From: Dermabacteraceae bacterium TAE3-ERU27 | GTDB taxonomy: Bacteria > Actinomycetota > Actinomycetes > Actinomycetales > Dermabacteraceae | Assembly: GCA_019218415.1 (NCBI GenBank) | Contig: JAHUUL010000001.1 | Location: 744,001 to 808,000 of the forward strand | Length of the DNA stretch: 64,000 nt | Direction: 5' to 3' | Shown here: positions 1 through 7,967 of the stretch, piece after piece | Layout: each line of letters begins with the position of its first letter | Numbering within the stretch: position 1 is the first letter of the stretch | Notes under the pieces: generated by a model | Told to the model about the DNA's origin: nothing | Database searches by the model: none | Seen by the model: only the letters and a program-made list of their open reading frames with translations | Program-made: the position numbers and the translations under genes

Positions 1-23
1 CAGCTCGTGGCAGGGAGTTCTAA
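1..23 (+). CDS. 3' end of an upstream gene (partial)
   Basis: One reading frame entering the window ends in TAA at 21-23 and encodes ...ARGREF. The stop shares its last A with the ATG of the next gene (TAATG), the usual sign of translational coupling. In AbiE-type systems the antitoxin (AbiEi) precedes the nucleotidyltransferase, so this could be its C-terminus. Seven residues are too few to identify it; the assignment is inference from position. Confidence 0.3.
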
Positions 24-694
24 TGGAGCAGGATCAGGTCCGGCGGCTGATAGCTAAGACCATGTTGGAGTCCTTGCAGGAGACAACCTTCGTGCTTACG
101 GGGGCCAGTGCGCTGATGGAACACGGGCTAATCAGCCGGGAAACCAAAGACGTCGACCTGTTCGCTGCAAGCAGCAGCGGGATGCATATCCCCGATGCTA
201 TTGAGCCGGTGCGGACTGCCCTGGCGAAAATCGGTGCTGAGGTTGAGATCGAGCGAGAGCTTCCCGAATTTGTTGCCGGCAAAATCAGGTACGCAAACTA
301 CGAGATCGGATTCGACCTTGGAATTGACTGGCGGGCTTATCCTCCGGTGAATATGGAGATTGGTCCTGTGTTGGACATTCGAGACTCTGCGGGTTCGAAA
401 GTAGTTGCACTGTATAGCCGTAATGAGTTCAGGGACTACATGGACGTGGCTTCCATCGTACTCAGTGGCAGGTGGACTCCTGCCGAGGTGATCGCGCTTG
501 GGAAAAACAATGACCCCAGTCTTGATCTAGCGCAGCTTGCTAGGACTCTAGACCCAAACAACCCACGGTTCCCGCAGAGAGACGAATTTCTTAGGTTTGG
601 CTATGGGTCAGAAATTGAAGACAAGATGCGGGATGCACTAGAGGTCCTTCGCAACACTGCGCTTGGCTGCGAGAAGGGCGTAGAAAGCGCATAG
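23..694 (+). CDS. AbiEii/AbiGii-like nucleotidyltransferase
   Basis: A 223-residue protein of the minimal nucleotidyltransferase superfamily (AbiEii / DUF1814-like). The core motif is visible: a small-residue loop (LTGASALMEHG, residues 25-35) followed by KDVDLF, where D43 and D45 are the expected metal-binding acidic pair. In type IV toxin-antitoxin systems these enzymes modify tRNA acceptor ends; AbiEii acts as the toxin. An AGGGAG ribosome binding site lies 6 bases before the ATG, and the start overlaps the stop of an upstream gene that runs off the window. Function as a toxin is inference; members of this family also occur as lone genes. Its less GC-rich, varied codon use differs from the genes downstream and fits a mobile origin. 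Confidence 0.65.
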   Translation: MEQDQVRRLIAKTMLESLQETTFVLTGASALMEHGLISRETKDVDLFAASSSGMHIPDAIEPVRTALAKIGAEVEIERELPEFVAGKIRYANYEIGFDLGIDWRAYPPVNMEIGPVLDIRDSAGSKVVALYSRNEFRDYMDVASIVLSGRWTPAEVIALGKNNDPSLDLAQLARTLDPNNPRFPQRDEFLRFGYGSEIEDKMRDALEVLRNTALGCEKGVESA

Positions 695-776
695 GCGCTG
701 AGTGAGCGGCCAGCATCGATTTCTTGAAACTGCAGGTCGAATTGGCTATTCCGTGCCGTTTGGCCTAGTGGTTCTG

Positions 777-1400
777 TCATTTACCGCCACTGTTTAGCAG
801 CCGCTCCCGTCCAGCGGGGAACATGTTGAGCGCGCCCGTGTCGGCCAGCGCACGCACCAGGTAGTAGCCGCCGATGCCGGTCATGATGACACCGGAAATA
901 GCGTAAAAGCCGAACAGTTCCACCTTGTGCGGCCAGGACCATTCGCCGTAGGCCACGGTGAGCTTATAGAACCATTCGGGAATGGTGTGCAAGAAACCGC
1001 CCAGGATTGCTACAGGCAGGGTGTATTTGCGGTACATGAAAATCAGCAGCGCAATTTCGATGCCGATACCGGCGTTGAAGCCACCGATCAGGGTGCCGAC
1101 TCCCCACTGACCGCCCAGTAGCGCCTCGATGGAGGCGGCCACCAGCTCGGTGAACAGCGCGGCTCCGGGGCGGCGAATAATGAAGCCAGCGACGAGGGCG
1201 GGCAGGGACCAGAACCCGATCAGCAGGCCGATGGTCGGCGGGTGCAGCAGATACCAGGGGGCGAGCACCGAATACAGCTCGCCGTAGAGACGGAACACGA
1301 CGCCGAAGGCGACGGCGATGGTGGCGGCGGCCAGGAGGTCCTGGGTGCGGTATTTCAGCAACGGCAGGCTGGCAAGGGCGGGGGAGTGCGGGGTAGACAT
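777..1400 (-). CDS. YkoE-type ECF transporter S component
   Basis: A 207-residue integral membrane protein with about six hydrophobic segments and the pattern of YkoE-family substrate-binding (S) components of energy-coupling factor transporters, thought to bind hydroxymethylpyrimidine or thiamine precursors. Segments such as LLHPPTIGLLIGFWSLPALVAG and the glycine-rich GGQWGVGTLIGGFNAG are typical. It is an orphan here: no EcfA ATPases, EcfT, or thi genes lie beside it, and I see no TPP riboswitch in the short upstream gap, so it must share an energising module encoded elsewhere. It ends a minus-strand run behind the DUF3093-like gene (53-base gap). Substrate is inference from family. Confidence 0.7.
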   Translation of the reverse strand: MSTPHSPALASLPLLKYRTQDLLAAATIAVAFGVVFRLYGELYSVLAPWYLLHPPTIGLLIGFWSLPALVAGFIIRRPGAALFTELVAASIEALLGGQWGVGTLIGGFNAGIGIEIALLIFMYRKYTLPVAILGGFLHTIPEWFYKLTVAYGEWSWPHKVELFGFYAISGVIMTGIGGYYLVRALADTGALNMFPAGRERLLNSGGK

Positions 1401-1453
1401 GGGGGCGCTTTCTGGGGTGGGGAGAAAAAGATTCCCCCAAAGTTACCCGGTTT

Positions 1454-2062
1454 TTATCGGTTAGCGCGAATTACCTCTACCAGCGCCGCCGCCATTTCCT
1501 CCGGATTTTCCGGGGAAAACAGATAGACGCGCCCGGAATGGCCGATAACCTCTACCAGCGTTCCCGGCTTGGTGACGTACAGGGTGGCGTCGTCCATCTC
1601 CTTACCGGTGGTGCGCAGTTTGCTGCCGGGGACGGCCCGTAGTTCCGACGGTTCGGCTGCGAGCGCGGTGGCGTTTGGGCGCACCCCGTAACGGCGGATT
1701 ACCGGGCGCACTCGTTCGTGAGACAGCGTGCGTAGGTGCACGCTACGGAAGTCTGCGGCGGGAATTGCGGTGCGGGACAGAAAACCGCCCTGATAGGGGG
1801 TGATGCCGTCTTTAGTGATGCGCAGGTTGATGTGGCTGCGGCTGTATTCCCACGCCACGGCCAGCCCCAGCACGAGGGCGGCGAGCAGTCCGTACAGTGT
1901 CGATTCGGGTTCCGGGCGGGTGAAAAACCACGCCACGAAAAGCACCGATACGGCACCCGAGGTGAAGGTGCGGGTTTTTAGCATGCCGCAGGGTCGCAGC
2001 CTTGCCGTGTAGGGCAGGCGGCCGGGGGTTTCCTCCCCGGCCGCCGTCTGCTTTTCAGCCAC
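1454..2062 (-). CDS. DUF3093-like membrane protein
   Basis: A 202-residue protein starting at GTG. Residues about 30-70 form two membrane-spanning helices; the rest is a soluble beta-rich domain ending in a segment (VEVIGHSGRVYLFSPENPEEMAAAL) that resembles the C-terminus of actinobacterial DUF3093 or bacterial PH-domain proteins. It begins 12 bases after the stop of the M13 peptidase gene, so the two are almost certainly co-transcribed. No enzymatic motif is visible and the molecular function is unknown. Confidence 0.55.
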   Translation of the reverse strand: MAEKQTAAGEETPGRLPYTARLRPCGMLKTRTFTSGAVSVLFVAWFFTRPEPESTLYGLLAALVLGLAVAWEYSRSHINLRITKDGITPYQGGFLSRTAIPAADFRSVHLRTLSHERVRPVIRRYGVRPNATALAAEPSELRAVPGSKLRTTGKEMDDATLYVTKPGTLVEVIGHSGRVYLFSPENPEEMAAALVEVIRANR

Positions 2063-2074
2063 TTTGCGCGTTTC

Positions 2075-4036
2075 CTACCAGATGCTGACGCGATCCTCGG
2101 GGGCGAGGTACATGCCGTCGCCCTCCTTGACGCCGAACGCTTCGTAGAACGAATCGACGTTCTTCAGGATCTGGTTACAGCGGAATTCGGCGGGGGAGTG
2201 CGGGTCCACCGCGAGACGGTAGAGCGCATCCTCCGGGCGGGACTTGCCACGCCACACCTGCGCCCAGCCGAGGAACACGCGCTGCAGACCCGTGTAGCCG
2301 TCGATCTCCGGCGCTTCCTCGCCCTCCAGGGAGGCCAGGTACGCCTTGACGGCGATGCCCAGGCCGCCCAGGTCGCCGATGTTCTCACCGATGGTGAACG
2401 CGCCGTTTACCTTGTTTTCTTCGCTCAGGCCGCTCGGGGTGAGCTCGTCATACTGGGCGATGAGGGCCGACGTACGCTCCTCGAACGCCTTGCGGTCGGC
2501 TTCCGTCCACCAGGAACGCAGGTTGCCGTCGCCGTCGTACTTGCTGCCCTGGTCGTCGAAGCCGTGACCGATCTCGTGGCCGATTACGCCGCCCACGCCG
2601 CCGTAGTTCGCGGCGTCGTCGGCGTCGGCGTTGAAGAACGGCGGGCGCAGGAACGCGGCCGGGAACACGATTTCGTTCGCGCCGGGGTTGTAGTAGGCGT
2701 TCACGGTCTGCGGCGTCATGTGCCACTCGTCGCGATCGATCGGGCCATTCAGCTTGCCGAGCGCGTGGGCACGCTCGAAAGCGAGCGAGTTGATGCGGGT
2801 CTCGACCAGGTTCCCGGCCACTACCTCTAGGCCGCTGTAGTCGCGCCACTTAACCGGGTAGCCGATCTTCGGGGTGAACTTGGAAAGCTTTTCGAGCGCC
2901 TTTTCGCGGGTTTCGGCGGTCATCCATTCCAGGCTGCTAATCGATTCCCGGTAGGCGTCGACCAGGCGCGAAACGAGTTCCTCCATGCGCTGCTTGTGGC
3001 TGGGCGGGAAGTGCTTGGCGACGAACAGTTCGCCCACCGCTTCGCCTGCCGCGCCCTCTACGAAGTCAACGCCGCGCTTCCAGCGCACCGGGCGTTCCTC
3101 CAGGCCCTTCAGCACCTTGCCGTTGAACTCGAACGCGGCCTGCGCGATCTCGTCGGACAGGTAGGGGGCGAACGCGGCCAGGGTGTGTACGGCCAGCCAT
3201 TCCTTGATTACCGACAGGTCGGTGCGCGCGTAGAGGGCGGCGGTAGCGGGCAGGAAGTCGGGCTGGCGCACGCCGATCTTTTCGGTGTGCGCGGCGGGAA
3301 CACCCTGGGAGGCGAACATGGTGTCCCAGTCGTATTCGGGTGCCATCGCCTTGATCTCGGCGAGGCTGCGCGGGTTGTAGGTCTTGTCCGCGTCGCGCGA
3401 GCTAACCACGTCCCAGTGGTGGGTGGCCAGTTCGGTCTCGAACGCCATGACGCGCTCGGCTACCTGCGCGGGATCGCCCTGCAGCTCAGCCAGGCGTGCC
3501 ATTTCCGCGAGGTGGATCAGGTACTTGGCGCGAATGTCGGCCTTGGAATCCTCCCGGTAGAAGGACTCATCGGGCAGCCCCAGCCCGGCCTGGGAAAGGT
3601 AGAGCAGGTAGCGGGTGGAATCCTTCAGGTCGCTCCACACGTACGGCTCGAACAGGGTGATCCCCGCGCGCGGCCCGTTCATAAACGCGGTGGCGGCGGT
3701 GTGATCGGAGAGCGCGGCGATCTCCGCGAGGACGGGGCGCAACGGCGCGATCCCGGCGGCGTTGATGGCGTCCGCGTCCATGAAGGTGCTGTAGAGCGCG
3801 CCGATGAGGCGCTCGTTTGCGTTACCGGCAGCGTCCTTTTCGGCGGAGTTTTCGACGATTTCGCGAACGTCTGCCTCGGCGCGGTCGTAGACCTCGCGGA
3901 AAGCGCCGTCGCTGGCGCGGTCTGCGGGGATCTTGTAGTTCTCAAGCCAGGCGCCGTTCATGTGGCGGAACGTATCGTCCTGAATCCGCACGTTCTTGTC
4001 GCAGTGTTCGTAAGTGATACCGCTGGGGGTGGTCAT
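2075..4036 (-). CDS. M13 family metallopeptidase (PepO/neprilysin-like)
   Basis: A 653-residue zinc endopeptidase of family M13. The zinc motif HEIGH (around residues 487-491, within VIGHEIGHGFDDQG) and the downstream GENIGD motif (third ligand Glu, around residue 550) are intact, as is the C-terminal region with the CNQILKN segment that usually closes the family. No signal peptide or transmembrane anchor is seen at the N-terminus (MTTPSGITYEHCDKNVR), so this is the cytoplasmic PepO form that degrades oligopeptides, usual in actinobacteria. GGAGA lies close before the ATG. Length matches the family. Confidence 0.93.
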   Translation of the reverse strand: MTTPSGITYEHCDKNVRIQDDTFRHMNGAWLENYKIPADRASDGAFREVYDRAEADVREIVENSAEKDAAGNANERLIGALYSTFMDADAINAAGIAPLRPVLAEIAALSDHTAATAFMNGPRAGITLFEPYVWSDLKDSTRYLLYLSQAGLGLPDESFYREDSKADIRAKYLIHLAEMARLAELQGDPAQVAERVMAFETELATHHWDVVSSRDADKTYNPRSLAEIKAMAPEYDWDTMFASQGVPAAHTEKIGVRQPDFLPATAALYARTDLSVIKEWLAVHTLAAFAPYLSDEIAQAAFEFNGKVLKGLEERPVRWKRGVDFVEGAAGEAVGELFVAKHFPPSHKQRMEELVSRLVDAYRESISSLEWMTAETREKALEKLSKFTPKIGYPVKWRDYSGLEVVAGNLVETRINSLAFERAHALGKLNGPIDRDEWHMTPQTVNAYYNPGANEIVFPAAFLRPPFFNADADDAANYGGVGGVIGHEIGHGFDDQGSKYDGDGNLRSWWTEADRKAFEERTSALIAQYDELTPSGLSEENKVNGAFTIGENIGDLGGLGIAVKAYLASLEGEEAPEIDGYTGLQRVFLGWAQVWRGKSRPEDALYRLAVDPHSPAEFRCNQILKNVDSFYEAFGVKEGDGMYLAPEDRVSIW

Positions 4037-4052
4037 ACTTTCTCCTTATTTA

Positions 4053-4074
4053 TTCCCGCGCCGGGGGCCGGGAA
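4053..4074 (-). terminator. Stem-loop between the membrane protein and the M13 gene
   Basis: TTCCCG at 4053-4058 pairs with CGGGAA at 4069-4074, extended by an inner GCC/GGC with one bulge. It lies directly after the stop of the minus-strand membrane protein gene and before the ribosome binding site of the M13 gene, so it may terminate or attenuate that transcript. No U-tract is present. Confidence 0.35.
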
Positions 4075-4109
4075 CATTTGCTTCGGATGGTCTTTAACGT
4101 GTCTGGCGT

Positions 4110-4886
4110 TTAGACGATCAGGGCAAGCGCGAGGGTGAACGCGCCGACGGCGGGTGCCGCGTACACCCAGGCGCTGGTGGAGCGCTGGCGCGGCTGCTTT
4201 GCAGCCAACACTACGCGGCTTAGGCCGCTGCCGATGGCCAGTACCGCTAAGGGCATAAACATGACGGGGCTAAGCGCCGCCAGGATGCACGCGCCCAGCT
4301 GGTAGGCGAGCGTGCCCAGCAGGTCGATAAAACGCAGGGCGATCACGCGGCGGGGCGTGACCTTCTGTGCGAGCACGTTGCCGACGATCGCTTTCGACCA
4401 GTCGGACGGGGTGCGCATACGTTTCGTGGCGCTAACGAACTGCACCGTGGCGAGTACCGCCCAGGTGAGGGCCGCGCCGATGCCGAGCCACGCGCCGACG
4501 TTTGCGGGCTTCTCCGCATAGGGGGCAGCCGTAAGCACGGTGACCGCAGCCAGGGCGATCCCGACGCGCACCGATTCGTCCAGCAGCGCCCGCACGACCA
4601 CGGGGATGGGGCTGAGGCCGTAGCGCAGTTCGTCGCGCTGCACGAAACGGTTCACGCCCGCCCCGATAAGCAGGTGCAGGGCGGCGATTAGCACGCCCGC
4701 GAGCGGCAGGGCCAGGGAGCCGACGGGGCGGGTGGCCCCGAACAGTAGCAAAAGCAACGCCACCAGCGGCGTTACCAGGGAAAGCACAGCAAATCCGGTG
4801 CTCAGACCCTTAACGATCTGGGACCCGGTAAGGGTATCCTGATGATTGCAGCCGTCAGAGCTGCAGCAGGAGGGGTTTGCGGCCAA
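4110..4886 (-). CDS. Multi-spanning membrane protein of unknown function
   Basis: A 258-residue protein with about seven hydrophobic helices after a short cytoplasmic head that contains three cysteines and a histidine (CCSSDGCNH). The likely start is TTG at 4886, preceded by GAAGGGATGG. I do not recognise a family. It is divergent from the AT-rich segment to its right and has normal high GC content, so it belongs to the core chromosome on the left. The cysteine cluster could bind metal; that is speculation. Confidence 0.6.
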   Translation of the reverse strand: MAANPSCCSSDGCNHQDTLTGSQIVKGLSTGFAVLSLVTPLVALLLLLFGATRPVGSLALPLAGVLIAALHLLIGAGVNRFVQRDELRYGLSPIPVVVRALLDESVRVGIALAAVTVLTAAPYAEKPANVGAWLGIGAALTWAVLATVQFVSATKRMRTPSDWSKAIVGNVLAQKVTPRRVIALRFIDLLGTLAYQLGACILAALSPVMFMPLAVLAIGSGLSRVVLAAKQPRQRSTSAWVYAAPAVGAFTLALALIV

Positions 4887-4959
4887 AGTCCATCCCTTCT
4901 AAATCTATTAAAGTAGCAATAGTACTATATGACTCAACTTTGCTTTACGAGGGCTGCAA

Positions 4960-6135
4960 ATGGAATCTACATCAGGTAGTTCGGGGGTGCTCCCCCAAGC
5001 TGTTTCTGTATTCGATTTTTTAGATTTTAGGATTAGGAGAGCTGTCCTCTCTTGCGGGCTCTCAATCCTGATCGCAGGGCACTGCCTAATATTCTTGACC
5101 ACTGGCAAGATTAAACTTGATGATAGTGCTGCGGACACCTTGTATAAGACCGTGAAACAGGTATCCCTCTTAAATGGGTGGTTTGTTGCTACAACCGGGC
5201 TACTTATTGGGCTTTATGTTGCGCTCTGTTTCGGTAGCAGAGCCTCGGTTACTCTGCGGAAAAGGATTGGGATTCTGTCCCAATTTATTTTGGCTGGGCA
5301 GCTCGCGGTGGTGTTCCTTGTGGGGTATGCGGCTATTGGTGGACACTGGGCTTCGCTTGGGGAGGGAAAAGTTCCGTTCAGTGGGGGAGTTGCTGCAGTC
5401 GTTATTTTACCTACTTTTGTGGTTGCTTGGGCGATTGGGGTTCAAATGGGTGTCATCTTAGTGCCGATCCCTAATACGTACAAGGCTATGGAATTTAATT
5501 TCAAAGACTTTGTTATTCGCGCATGCAAAGATGCCTCATTCGTCGTAGTGTCAGTTTTCTTGCTTCTGCCATCTTTGATTTTTAAAGCGGACCTAATTTT
5601 TCATACATTAATGTCGAAATCCTTAGAGGAGACGTCACCTATTGTAGTAGAGGCTATGGCTCCCGCGCTGCTGTATATGCTTACTGGTGGGTACCTATTT
5701 ACTGTATGGTTTTACGATAAAATGCGGAAAATTAAAAATTATAAGGGCGAAGATAAAGGCTTTATGGTTAATGGGGTCACGCTCGAGGATGTCGTTATGC
5801 CCGCATGTATTACGATGCTCACCGCGATTTCGGTCGTCACTCTCGCAAGCGAGAGCAAGGTCTTAATTGCTTATGTGGCATATCTGGCACTCCCGGTTGT
5901 CTTTTTGAAAATGTATTTCTGCGTTAAAACCACGCATCCATGCTTTGATCTAGTAAAAATTCCTAAGATTTTTTATGATTCAAAGGCGTATTCCCTGCTT
6001 GCTCGTGTGGCGTTTCCTGTGTATAGATCTTCCCCTGTTTATCTTTTTCTCCCCATGTTTATTGGGCCAATTATCGCTCTAGGAGTTAATCTCACTGATT
6101 ATAGGTGGGAAAGTGGTGGCACTGCAAAGTGTTGA
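4960..6135 (+). CDS. Multi-spanning membrane protein in AT-rich DNA, unknown function
   Basis: A 391-residue protein with roughly eight to ten hydrophobic segments and no recognisable enzymatic motif. A GAGGG lies just before the ATG. Its DNA is much more AT-rich than both flanks, with codons such as TTA, ATT and TTT used freely, which indicates recent transfer. It precedes the ABC transporter pair by 47 bases on the same strand and could be co-transcribed with it. Two family guesses (an exporter accessory membrane protein, an immunity-type membrane protein) cannot be tested from the sequence alone. Confidence 0.6.
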   Translation: MESTSGSSGVLPQAVSVFDFLDFRIRRAVLSCGLSILIAGHCLIFLTTGKIKLDDSAADTLYKTVKQVSLLNGWFVATTGLLIGLYVALCFGSRASVTLRKRIGILSQFILAGQLAVVFLVGYAAIGGHWASLGEGKVPFSGGVAAVVILPTFVVAWAIGVQMGVILVPIPNTYKAMEFNFKDFVIRACKDASFVVVSVFLLLPSLIFKADLIFHTLMSKSLEETSPIVVEAMAPALLYMLTGGYLFTVWFYDKMRKIKNYKGEDKGFMVNGVTLEDVVMPACITMLTAISVVTLASESKVLIAYVAYLALPVVFLKMYFCVKTTHPCFDLVKIPKIFYDSKAYSLLARVAFPVYRSSPVYLFLPMFIGPIIALGVNLTDYRWESGGTAKC

Positions 6136-6182
6136 AATGTTAAAAGTTCAGACATTAATCACCCTTCCCTGAAATGAATTAG

Positions 6183-7967
6183 TTGAATATCGGCCATCTT
6201 ATTAAAGGGGTTATTATTTTTAGACATTTGATATGGAGTTTACTCTCTTTTCTGTCGCTAATTTGGCTTATTGGTATCATTATTTTGGTTCTTGAGTCAG
6301 TCGCACATGAAGAGTTTCCTGTACAAGATTTGCGCTGGTGCCTAATTGCTACGGTAATGCTTGCCTCCCTTGCCCAAGCCGCCCGCGCCTTCTACAGCGC
6401 CCGCTCCGCCGCCGTCGCCGAGAACCGCCATCGTGCCACCCTGGCCGCGCACAGCCTCGCCACCGACCCGGCTCCTGCCGCCCGCACCGGGGCTGCGGTT
6501 TCCCTCATGACGGAAAGCGTCGAACGTATCGCCGCCTACCGGCAGGGATTCCTGCCGCAGGCGATTGGCGCGCTCGCCCTGCCCGTCATTGTGCTGGTCT
6601 ACATCGGTATCTGGATCAACCCGTTCAGCGCCCTCGTCATCGCGGCCGCCATTCCCGGTATTCCCCTGCTGGTGCGCGGGTTCATGAAGATGTTCCGCAA
6701 AGTATCTAGCGGCTCCCGACAGCGCCGCAGCCAGCTCGCCGCCGCCTACCTAGACGCGATCGAAGGCATGGACACCCTGCAGCTCATCGGAGCCGCGCCC
6801 CGCATCGGTGCCCGCCTGGCCGAACAGGGCGAACAAAACCGGCGCAGCACCATGCAGCTCCTGGCTGGAAACCAGCTCGTCATCCTCGTTGTAGACCTGA
6901 CGTTCTCCCTCTTCATAACCGTCATCGCTGCCGCCCTCGCCATCCACCAATACGGCAACGGTACGATCACCCTCGGCCAGGCCGCCGCGCTCATCCTGCT
7001 CTCCATCATCCTGCTAGATCCGATCGACCAAATGGGCGCATTCTTCTACGTCGGCATGGGCGGCATGGCGGCAGAACGCGCCGCCCGCCGCTACCTGGCC
7101 AGCAAGAAAACCGCCGACGCCGCCCCGGCCCCGCAAGCCGCTCCCGGCAGCGCCCCCGAAAAGGATGCGCTGCTGACCCTCGAAAACATCCACTTCAGCT
7201 ACGCGCCCCAGGCAGCCCCCGTCAGCCACGGCCACTCCGAAAAACCCGGCCACCCGGTAAAAGGCGGGCACCCCGGCAAGGCAGCAGCCAAGCACGGCAA
7301 CCCCGCCCCCGAAGTCGCAGCGAAGCAGCCAGCGCCCCGCGCCGTGCTGAAAGGCGTAAGCCTGCAACTGCACCGGGGCGAGCGCCTGGCCATCACCGGC
7401 CCGTCCGGGCAGGGCAAAACCACCCTGCTGAAAATCCTCTCCGGCGAAAACGCCCCCGCGAGCGGCAGCATCAGCCTGCACGGCCAGCCAGCCAGCCTGA
7501 ACGACCTCCGCGCCGCCAGCGCCGTCGTCACCCAAAAAACCTGGCTGTTCACCGGCACCATCGCCCACAACCTGCGCCTGGTAAACCCCGCCGCCAGCGA
7601 AGCCGACATGTGGCGGGCCCTCGAACAGGCGCACGTCGCAGCGGACATCCGCGAACTGCCTGACCGGCTGGAAACCAGGGTGGGGGAGCGCGGCTACGGG
7701 CTCTCCGGCGGGCAGGCCCAGCGCATCGCTCTCGCCCGCGCACTGCTCAGCGGCCGCACCCTGCTGCTGCTGGACGAACCCACCTCGGCCGTGGACCTGC
7801 GCTCCGAGAAGCTGATAGCCGACACCCTGGCTAACCTCGGCCCCGAATACACCCTCGTCATGGTGACCCACCGGGCCGGGCTGCTCCCCGGGGCCACCCG
7901 CGCCGTGACGGTGCAAAACGGCACGCTCCAAGCAGCCGCCGAAGGCACGAAGGAGGCCCGGCAGTGA
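6183..7967 (+). CDS. CydD-like ABC transporter, permease-ATPase fusion
   Basis: A 594-residue half transporter: an N-terminal membrane domain (about residues 1-300) and a C-terminal ATPase with Walker A GPSGQGKTT near residue 405, signature GLSGGQAQR near 508 and Walker B LLLLDEPTS. The ERGYGLSGGQAQRIALARALL stretch resembles CydD of the thiol-exporting CydDC complex, but no cydAB is nearby, so the substrate is open. The likely start is TTG at 6183 with a weak upstream site. Two oddities: about the first 55 codons are AT-rich and the rest is GC-rich, with a sharp change near 6355; and a His/Gly/Pro-rich insert lies between the FSYAP aromatic loop and the next strand of the ATPase. Confidence 0.8.
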   Translation: MNIGHLIKGVIIFRHLIWSLLSFLSLIWLIGIIILVLESVAHEEFPVQDLRWCLIATVMLASLAQAARAFYSARSAAVAENRHRATLAAHSLATDPAPAARTGAAVSLMTESVERIAAYRQGFLPQAIGALALPVIVLVYIGIWINPFSALVIAAAIPGIPLLVRGFMKMFRKVSSGSRQRRSQLAAAYLDAIEGMDTLQLIGAAPRIGARLAEQGEQNRRSTMQLLAGNQLVILVVDLTFSLFITVIAAALAIHQYGNGTITLGQAAALILLSIILLDPIDQMGAFFYVGMGGMAAERAARRYLASKKTADAAPAPQAAPGSAPEKDALLTLENIHFSYAPQAAPVSHGHSEKPGHPVKGGHPGKAAAKHGNPAPEVAAKQPAPRAVLKGVSLQLHRGERLAITGPSGQGKTTLLKILSGENAPASGSISLHGQPASLNDLRAASAVVTQKTWLFTGTIAHNLRLVNPAASEADMWRALEQAHVAADIRELPDRLETRVGERGYGLSGGQAQRIALARALLSGRTLLLLDEPTSAVDLRSEKLIADTLANLGPEYTLVMVTHRAGLLPGATRAVTVQNGTLQAAAEGTKEARQ

